In this document: positions 5,122-10,000 of the stretch, piece by piece
How the letters are laid out: every line of letters begins with the position of its first letter
Position numbering within the stretch: position 1 is the first letter of the stretch
DNA from: Candidatus Hydrogenedens sp.
Lineage (GTDB): Bacteria; Hydrogenedentota; Hydrogenedentia; Hydrogenedentales; Hydrogenedentaceae
Assembly: GCA_020216745.1 (NCBI GenBank)
Contig: JAIWNQ010000004.1
Location: forward strand, 1-10,000
Reading direction: 5' to 3'
DNA: 10,000 nt
The notes under the pieces: generated by a model
What the model was told of the DNA's origin: nothing
Databases searched by the model: none
The model's input: the letters and a program-made list of their open reading frames with translations, nothing else
Position numbers and translations under genes: made by a program

Positions 5122-7281
5122 ATGCATCTTCTCCACAAAAGATACTCTTTATTGCTTATAATAACAAATATAATAATATTCATTTCTAACTCTGTCCCCT
5201 GTGAGGAGACAAATTCATCACCGTCGGAAAAAGAGGATTATGTTTGGGAAACAGTGTCACTTATTACTAATGGGGGCTTCGAACCTACTGAGACAAAAGA
5301 CAGTACCGATTCCATTTTATCAGGATGGAAATATTCCCCAGAAGACGCAAATACTAAGATTCAACTGGACAATGAAACATATTTATCAGGCAAAAATGCA
5401 CTACGCATAGACGGAAAAGGAACCATTAATATCCATACCGGACCTATTCCCATTCCTAACAATATCGTATCAATCACAGGAAGTATTTCATATCATGGCA
5501 ATTTCCCCTCAAAGGCAATAATTCAATGGATGAAAGGCGAAGAGCAACTAACCACAACAGAATTTAAACTCATAGAAACACCAAATTCTGATTGGAAACG
5601 GTTTGTTCTTCCAGAGACACAACCCCCTTCTGAATCCAATGCACTTTATCTCCAACTTTCATCAGACCTAAATCCAACTGGCACCGTTTGGTGGGATGAA
5701 GTTGTACTAACCGCTATTGTAGAACAAACTCAGTCAGTGGAAATATTTGTTAACCAAGTAGGATACGACCTACTTTGTCCAAAATCATTCATCGTTGCGA
5801 CAAATTTTGTTCCTGATGATATGGAAGCCTATATATTGGACAGTTCAGAAAATCAACTACAAAAAATTTCACTAAGCAATCCTTCACGAATAATTGGTGC
5901 ATATAAATCCGACTGGGGAAAATGGTTTTACCGAGGGGATTTTACAGACTTTAATGACGAGGGCACTTACAAAATAGGTGTCTTCGTTAAAAATAAAAAA
6001 TATTTAAGTCCCTCATTTATGATTGGAAAAGATCTCCTCTGGGAAAAAACCATTCCTATAGTTCTCGAAGGGATACGAATTCATCGATGTGGGATAGATG
6101 TCGAAGGCATTCATGAACCATGCCATACAGATGATTCATGGGAAGGTAAATCACTCATTGGAGGTTGGCATAATGGCGAAGACTACGGAAAACAAAAAAC
6201 TGCCCTTTGTTTAAACTACCTTGCAGAAAGTTATAACATCTGCAAATGGCGACTTCTAAAAAATACAGAGTTAGAAAAACTATTCCGCGAAGAATTGGAG
6301 TGGGGTTCAAAATACATTATAAATCGAATACAGGAAGACGGAAGTTTACTGGGAAATATCATTTCAAAGCAAAAGAAAGAAGAAGATAATTCAACAATTC
6401 AAGAGGAACGAGTTGTCGAACCGCCACAGGACGAAGAAATCTGTGTCTCTGCTCTCTCTTATATCTCCTACGGATTAGCTTCCACTTCCTATAATAATTT
6501 ATACATAGAAAAAACGGAACGCATTGCAAATTCCATGTTAAACAGAGGAATAAAAATACCAGGATTATTCACAGCTCTCATTTACCTCAGTGAATTAAAA
6601 GGTCCCGATAAATATCTCCCCCAGATACAAGCACAAATTCCGAGTGACCTCTTATCTGTCTCAGAAGCCATACCTCGTTATGATACTTTCACTTATGAAA
6701 GCAAAACATATGAACTTATACAAGCTTTGAAAAACACATTACAACCTTATATAGAACAGGCAAATCAAAACCCCTTCGGTATATGTCCTATAAAATGGAG
6801 CCCAGAGGTAGATTTTTTTGGTATCACAACCCCTAAAGAGCAGGTATTAAAAGGAACAAATCTTTATCTATTGCATATTTCTCAATTAGCAGGAAAAGCA
6901 TTCCGTTTCATGCCAGATGAATCAACAAAAAAATTATTTTTTGACCAAATTAACTGGATTTTAGGGGTTAACCCATTCGGCGTTTGTTTCATACAAGGTA
7001 TAGGTGAAAAAAACCTGCCCTCAATCTCACATCCCTATGTAAAGGCAGGAGTAGCACCTTCAAAATTAGTAGGTATTATTCCGTATGGTATCCGTGCATC
7101 TTCAAGGAATCAGGATACACCTTACCTTGATATGTCAAACACTAAAGACGTAGACCCAAATTCAACAAGTGTATCATTAGAAGCAATGGCTTTATATATC
7201 AACGCATTAGCACATTATTACCGTGTCCATATCCATTCAGAGATGAATCTTCCTGTTCCCTCCAATACCACATTACAATAA
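5122..7281 (+). CDS. Secreted GH9-like protein with CBM-like and CelD_N Ig-like domains; catalytic residues altered
   Basis: The 719-residue product has a signal peptide (about 1-26). A CBM4/9-like beta-sandwich follows at about 45-198, opening with ITNGGFE and ending with VWWDEVVLTAI. Next is the Ig-like domain that precedes many bacterial GH9 cellulases (about 205-300, opening VEIFVNQVGYD). The GH9-like (alpha/alpha)6 domain spans about 305-702. Family landmarks are RCG (322-324), PCHTDD (333-338), GGWHNGEDYG (347-356), NPFGI (550-554) and LGVNPFG (614-620). GH9 enzymes normally hydrolyse beta-glucans by inversion, using Asp-Ala-Gly-Asp and a late Asn-Glu. Here the first Asp is N351 (D354 remains), the His-His-Arg region reads SISHP (634-638), and the acid-Glu region reads NSTSVSLEA (680-688) without Glu at the expected place. 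A charged insertion occupies about 416-440. It may therefore bind rather than cleave glycan, or use other residues. Two AAGGA sites precede the start; the one at 5108-5112 is better spaced. Confidence 0.88.
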   Translation: MHLLHKRYSLLLIITNIIIFISNSVPCEETNSSPSEKEDYVWETVSLITNGGFEPTETKDSTDSILSGWKYSPEDANTKIQLDNETYLSGKNALRIDGKGTINIHTGPIPIPNNIVSITGSISYHGNFPSKAIIQWMKGEEQLTTTEFKLIETPNSDWKRFVLPETQPPSESNALYLQLSSDLNPTGTVWWDEVVLTAIVEQTQSVEIFVNQVGYDLLCPKSFIVATNFVPDDMEAYILDSSENQLQKISLSNPSRIIGAYKSDWGKWFYRGDFTDFNDEGTYKIGVFVKNKKYLSPSFMIGKDLLWEKTIPIVLEGIRIHRCGIDVEGIHEPCHTDDSWEGKSLIGGWHNGEDYGKQKTALCLNYLAESYNICKWRLLKNTELEKLFREELEWGSKYIINRIQEDGSLLGNIISKQKKEEDNSTIQEERVVEPPQDEEICVSALSYISYGLASTSYNNLYIEKTERIANSMLNRGIKIPGLFTALIYLSELKGPDKYLPQIQAQIPSDLLSVSEAIPRYDTFTYESKTYELIQALKNTLQPYIEQANQNPFGICPIKWSPEVDFFGITTPKEQVLKGTNLYLLHISQLAGKAFRFMPDESTKKLFFDQINWILGVNPFGVCFIQGIGEKNLPSISHPYVKAGVAPSKLVGIIPYGIRASSRNQDTPYLDMSNTKDVDPNSTSVSLEAMALYINALAHYYRVHIHSEMNLPVPSNTTLQ

Positions 7282-7306
7282 ACGAGTGAAAACAACTCAC
7301 AAAAAA

Positions 7307-7321
7307 TATGATATAATCATA
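7307..7321. promoter_or_regulatory. Palindrome containing a perfect -10 hexamer upstream of aroF
   Basis: TATGAT and ATCATA form a perfect 6-base inverted repeat around ATA. It contains the consensus -10 hexamer TATAAT at 7312-7317 on the plus strand. The -35 position at a 17-base spacer (7289-7294) matches only three of six. A start near 7324 would give aroF a leader of about 57 bases. The symmetry at the -10 could be an operator, but A+T-rich DNA makes such palindromes by chance. Confidence 0.4.
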
Positions 7322-7380
7322 CAAAATCAATAGAAAAGATTTGGATTTTTTATAACAACAAAGTCGGAAGGGATTTATAT

Positions 7381-8394
7381 ATGATTATTGTAATGGCAAG
7401 CAGGAAACCAGAAGATGTTGCTTATGTTGTAAGTCGCGTCGAGGAATTAGGCCTTAAACCTCACGTCCTTGAAGGTGTCGAAAAAACAGTTATAGCAGTC
7501 ATAGGCGATGAACGCATCCTACAAGGGGTATTAGCATTAGAAGCATTACCACATGTAGAAAAGGTAATGCCCGTCTTAAAACCTTACAAATTAGCAAGTC
7601 GAGAAGTCAAAAAAGAAGACACGAATATTCAGGTAGGTAAAATTCGAATAGGACCAAAATCCTTTTGTGTCATGGCAGGACCTTGTGCGGTAGAGTCCCG
7701 AGAACAGATTATGCAAACCGCAGAATTCGTAAAAAAATGTGGGGCACATATACTTCGTGGGGGCGCCTACAAACCACGCACATCCCCTTATAGTTTTCAA
7801 GGGATGGAATTGGAAGGCTTGCGATTGTTAAAAGAGGCTTCCGAAAAGTATGACCTACCTGTTGTTACAGAGGCTATGACCGTAGAACAAGTTCCTGTAG
7901 TTGCAGATTATGCAGATATTATCCAAATTGGTGCTCGCAACATGCAGAACTACGGACTGCTTCGTGCTGTAGGCAAATTAAACAAGCCGATATTATTAAA
8001 ACGAGGAATGATGTCCACAATTAATGAATGGCTTATGTCCGCTGAATATATCATTGCGGAAGGGAATCCTAATGTTATTATGTGCGAACGTGGAATTCGA
8101 ACCTTCGAAACAGAAACACGAAACACCTTGGATATTCAGGCAGTTCCCGTAGTCAAAAAATACTCCCATCTACCCGTAATTATCGACCCAAGCCATGCAA
8201 GCGGACGATGGGACTTAGTAATTCCTATGTCAAAAGCGGCAATTTCAGCAGGAGCTGATGGTATTATCGTAGAGGTTCATCCCAATCCTGCAGAAGCCTT
8301 GTCAGATGGTGCTCAATCCCTTAAATTAGAAAAGTTTGAACAACTCATGAAAGAAATCAACCCCTTAGTAAATATCGTGGGAAGAACAATGTGA
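7381..8394 (+). CDS. aroF: 3-deoxy-D-arabino-heptulosonate 7-phosphate (DAHP) synthase with N-terminal ferredoxin-like regulatory domain
   Basis: This is the first enzyme of the shikimate pathway. It condenses phosphoenolpyruvate with erythrose 4-phosphate to give DAHP, in the cytoplasm. The 337 residues match the type I beta form known from Thermotoga maritima. A ferredoxin-like domain (about 1-70) is followed by the TIM barrel, with the [12 protein letters not shown] entry (95-106), [15 protein letters not shown] (127-141), KRGM (207-210) and [10 protein letters not shown] (267-276). The four metal ligands fall at C102, H272, E298 and D309, the numbering I recall for the T. maritima enzyme. 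In that enzyme the N-terminal domain binds tyrosine or phenylalanine and closes the barrel, so feedback inhibition by aromatic amino acids is likely here. GGAAGGGA (7366-7373) lies seven bases before the ATG. scpB follows after 24 bases, so the two are probably cotranscribed. Confidence 0.97.
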   Translation: MIIVMASRKPEDVAYVVSRVEELGLKPHVLEGVEKTVIAVIGDERILQGVLALEALPHVEKVMPVLKPYKLASREVKKEDTNIQVGKIRIGPKSFCVMAGPCAVESREQIMQTAEFVKKCGAHILRGGAYKPRTSPYSFQGMELEGLRLLKEASEKYDLPVVTEAMTVEQVPVVADYADIIQIGARNMQNYGLLRAVGKLNKPILLKRGMMSTINEWLMSAEYIIAEGNPNVIMCERGIRTFETETRNTLDIQAVPVVKKYSHLPVIIDPSHASGRWDLVIPMSKAAISAGADGIIVEVHPNPAEALSDGAQSLKLEKFEQLMKEINPLVNIVGRTM

Positions 8395-8418
8395 AAAATC
8401 ATTCAGGATACATAAACA

Positions 8419-9054
8419 ATGACAGAAATAAAAGATGAAAATACTATCCCGATAGAGAATGTAACTTCATTAGAACCTCGAACAAATGAATTCATCGCAG
8501 AGGAAGAAGAATCCCTCTCATCGCTTGACCGTGAACAGACCAAGCAAGCAATTCATGCATTATTATTTGTAAGTGACAAGCCACTCAGCGCAAATCGGAT
8601 AGCAGAAATCCTCGGTGATATTGACACCGAAGTTGTTATATCTCTATTAGAAGAAATAAAGATAGAAATAAACAACAATAATAACCTCCCATATATCTTA
8701 AAAGAGATAGCTGGTGGCTATCAGCTCCTTACCCGACCTTTATTTGCCCCATTTATTCGAAAATTTCTACAGATAAAACGCACACGACGAATGTCCCCAG
8801 CCTTATTAGAGACATTAGCAATCATTGCTTATAAACAACCCATAACACGAGTTGAAGTAGAAGCTATCCGCGGAGTTTCAGTTACACACGCTTTTGAACA
8901 ATTATTAGAACAGAATCTTATAAAAGTGTGTGGAGTCTCAGAATTACCTGGAAGACCTAAACTCTACCGCACAACAGATGAATTTTTACTCATGTTTGGT
9001 TTAAACAGTTTACAAGATTTACCGAGTGTCGAAGACCTAAAGGAGTTTAAGTAG
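8419..9054 (+). CDS. scpB: Segregation and condensation protein B
   Basis: ScpB is the winged-helix kite subunit that, as a dimer, binds ScpA in the Smc-ScpAB condensin and helps chromosome organisation and segregation. The first winged-helix domain begins at about 38 (DREQTKQAIHALLFVSDKPL). The family signature follows at 125-152 (MSPALLETLAIIAYKQ continuing PITRVEVEAIRGV). The C-terminal block GRPKLYRTTDEFLLMFGL (178-195) and LQDLPSVEDL complete the usual length. An acidic, probably flexible extension of about 36 residues precedes the first domain. AGGA at 8405-8408 lies ten bases before the ATG. scpA, which often sits directly upstream, is replaced here by aroF, so it must be elsewhere. 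rluB follows after four bases, a widely conserved pairing. Confidence 0.95.
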   Translation: MTEIKDENTIPIENVTSLEPRTNEFIAEEEESLSSLDREQTKQAIHALLFVSDKPLSANRIAEILGDIDTEVVISLLEEIKIEINNNNNLPYILKEIAGGYQLLTRPLFAPFIRKFLQIKRTRRMSPALLETLAIIAYKQPITRVEVEAIRGVSVTHAFEQLLEQNLIKVCGVSELPGRPKLYRTTDEFLLMFGLNSLQDLPSVEDLKEFK

Positions 9055-9058
9055 TCCC

Positions 9059-9805
9059 TTGATTCGGTTGCAAAAATACCTCGCCCAATGTGGAATTGGT
9101 TCAAGACGTGCCATTGAAAAACTTATTCAGGATGGTAGGATTACTGTTAACGGGAATCCTGTCCCATTAGGAATTAAAATAAATCCTGAAACTGACAAAA
9201 TTTATATTGATAACAAACCAGTCTCTTCTCCAATCTCAGAAAAAGTATACATCCTTCTCAATAAGCCCAAAGGTGTTGTAACCACTGCCAGCGATGAATT
9301 AGGAAGACCTACCGTTATGGATTTGGTGAAAAAACTGAAAACACGTGTTTTTCCAGTTGGCAGGTTAGACCTCGATGTAGAAGGTGCGTTGTTATTAACA
9401 AATGATGGTGAATTAGCAAATAGTCTTCTTCACCCAAGTAATAAGGTACCAAAAACGTATATTGCTGTCGTTAAAGGATTTATCACAATCCAAGCTATTA
9501 AAAAACTGCAAAACGGCGTTCAACTTGACGATGGCAAAACTGCACCCGCAAAAGTAAAAATTTTACTCCAGTCTCTCTCCCATTCTCATATCCAATTAAC
9601 CATTCATGAAGGTAAAAAACGGGAAATAAAACGGATGTGTTCTGCAGTCGGTTTCCCAGTAATCTCTCTAAAAAGAATCTCCTTTGCAGGCATCTCTTTA
9701 CAAAACCTCCCTACAGGGCAATGGCGATACTTAACCCCTGAGGAAATTGCTATCCTCAAAAATATCTCCCAAAAATACCAACAAGCCCAAAACGGCAAAT
9801 GCTAA
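9059..9805 (+). CDS. rluB: 23S rRNA pseudouridine synthase RluB family (RsuA/RluB/E/F), TTG start
   Basis: The 248-residue product isomerises a uridine in large-subunit rRNA to pseudouridine; in E. coli RluB the target is U2605. An S4 RNA-binding domain occupies about 1-48 (RLQKYLAQCGIGSRRAIEKL). The synthase domain follows: YILLNKPKGVVTT (64-76), the catalytic-Asp motif VGRLDLDVEGALLLTNDGE (100-118, D104) and EGKKREIKRMC (184-194). RsuA and RluE/F share these motifs, so subfamily assignment rests on overall similarity and the scpB linkage. The start must be TTG at 9059: it gives the canonical MIRLQKYLAQ opening, and no ATG or GTG lies in frame nearby upstream. AAAGGAG (9039-9045) inside the end of scpB is 13 bases away, a long spacing that suggests translation coupled to scpB. 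Confidence 0.95.
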   Translation: MIRLQKYLAQCGIGSRRAIEKLIQDGRITVNGNPVPLGIKINPETDKIYIDNKPVSSPISEKVYILLNKPKGVVTTASDELGRPTVMDLVKKLKTRVFPVGRLDLDVEGALLLTNDGELANSLLHPSNKVPKTYIAVVKGFITIQAIKKLQNGVQLDDGKTAPAKVKILLQSLSHSHIQLTIHEGKKREIKRMCSAVGFPVISLKRISFAGISLQNLPTGQWRYLTPEEIAILKNISQKYQQAQNGKC

Positions 9806-9913
9806 AACCAAATTTAACCCAAAATCCAAATAATTACCATCCCCTATTGCTCCATCCGTCCATCTTTCGTATAAAAATATTGAGAAAAACTCTTCCAATG
9901 GATTTATATCTTG

Positions 9914-9938
9914 TTTATAGCACCCGACTAACTATAAA
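9914..9938. repeat. 7-base perfect inverted repeat just before a possible start codon
   Basis: TTTATAG (9914-9920) and CTATAAA (9932-9938) are perfect inverted copies separated by 11 bases, ending three bases before the ATG at 9942. It could be an operator half-site pair or a weak hairpin at the start of a transcript. A promoter-like TTGAGA (9880-9885) and TATATC (9905-9910) lie upstream with a long 19-base spacer. The region 9806-9941 shows nothing else I can name. Confidence 0.3.
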
Positions 9939-9941
9939 ATT

Positions 9942-10000
9942 ATGAAAGATTTTTACATCATCTGCTTTTTGCTCTGCTTTTGGAAACTTATACATGTTAA
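9942..10000 (+). CDS. Possible start of a secreted or membrane protein, cut by window edge
   Basis: An ATG at 9942 opens 19 codons that run off the window without a stop. The encoded start, MKDFYIICFLLCFWKLIHV, has one Lys followed by a hydrophobic core, as in signal peptides and membrane anchors. There is no convincing Shine-Dalgarno site, and a 19-codon run is weak evidence in A+T-rich DNA. The right-hand flank would decide whether it is a gene. Confidence 0.3.
   Translation, partial: MKDFYIICFLLCFWKLIHV

Noticed and set aside
5182..5208. Possible lipoprotein signal (Cys27) in the GH9-like protein
   Set aside because: The residues before the Cys are Ser-Val-Pro, which do not fit the lipobox, so an ordinary signal peptide is more likely.
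5201..5410. Open frame inside the GH9-like gene in another phase
   Set aside because: It overlaps a well-supported coding frame with domain matches, has no ribosome-binding site of note, and its translation shows no family features.
7591..7800. Minus-strand open frame inside aroF
   Set aside because: It lies fully antisense to a highly conserved gene and its translation is compositionally odd, as expected of a shadow frame.

Overview
This A+T-rich bacterial window is densely packed with protein genes. It holds one gene fragment at the left edge, nine complete genes, and a possible gene start at the right edge. I see no rRNA, tRNA, CRISPR array, transposase or prophage gene, and no gene-free stretch reaches 300 bases. 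Shine-Dalgarno-like sites precede most starts. The gene mix (ThuA-type sugar protein, a secreted GH9-like protein with a CBM-like domain, a secreted predicted alpha/alpha-barrel protein, a membrane-anchored Peptidase-MA-like protease) resembles heterotrophic, carbohydrate-oriented bacteria of the Planctomycetes / Lentisphaerae / Hydrogenedentes kind. That assignment is only an inference; no gene here fixes the phylum.

Layout. Bases 2-298 (+) are the C-terminal part of a short-chain dehydrogenase/reductase. Bases 410-988 (+) encode a 192-residue protein of unknown function with an internal duplication, behind a good sigma-70-like promoter. Three minus-strand genes follow. In transcription order they are a ThuA-family protein (4191-3448), a secreted 446-residue helical-barrel-like protein coupled to it (3441-2101), and a membrane-anchored zinc-metallopeptidase-like protein (1974-1006). 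A divergent intergenic region (4192-4324) separates this arm from the plus-strand arm.

The plus-strand arm starts with an uncharacterised 256-residue protein (4325-5095). Next comes a 719-residue secreted protein with CBM-like, CelD_N Ig-like and GH9-like domains (5122-7281). It is followed by a housekeeping cluster: DAHP synthase aroF (7381-8394), chromosome-segregation factor scpB (8419-9054) and 23S rRNA pseudouridine synthase rluB (9059-9805). The last 195 bases are mostly non-coding and may contain the start of another secreted protein.

How the genes may work together. The ThuA/446-residue pair and the GH9-like protein look like sugar or glycan handling, split between cytoplasm and cell exterior. 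The aroF-scpB-rluB run is ordinary core metabolism and information processing. The most notable point is that the GH9-like protein keeps the family scaffold but seems to have lost several catalytic residues. I did not find a clear new multi-gene system; the unusual items are individual proteins and a compact divergent promoter.
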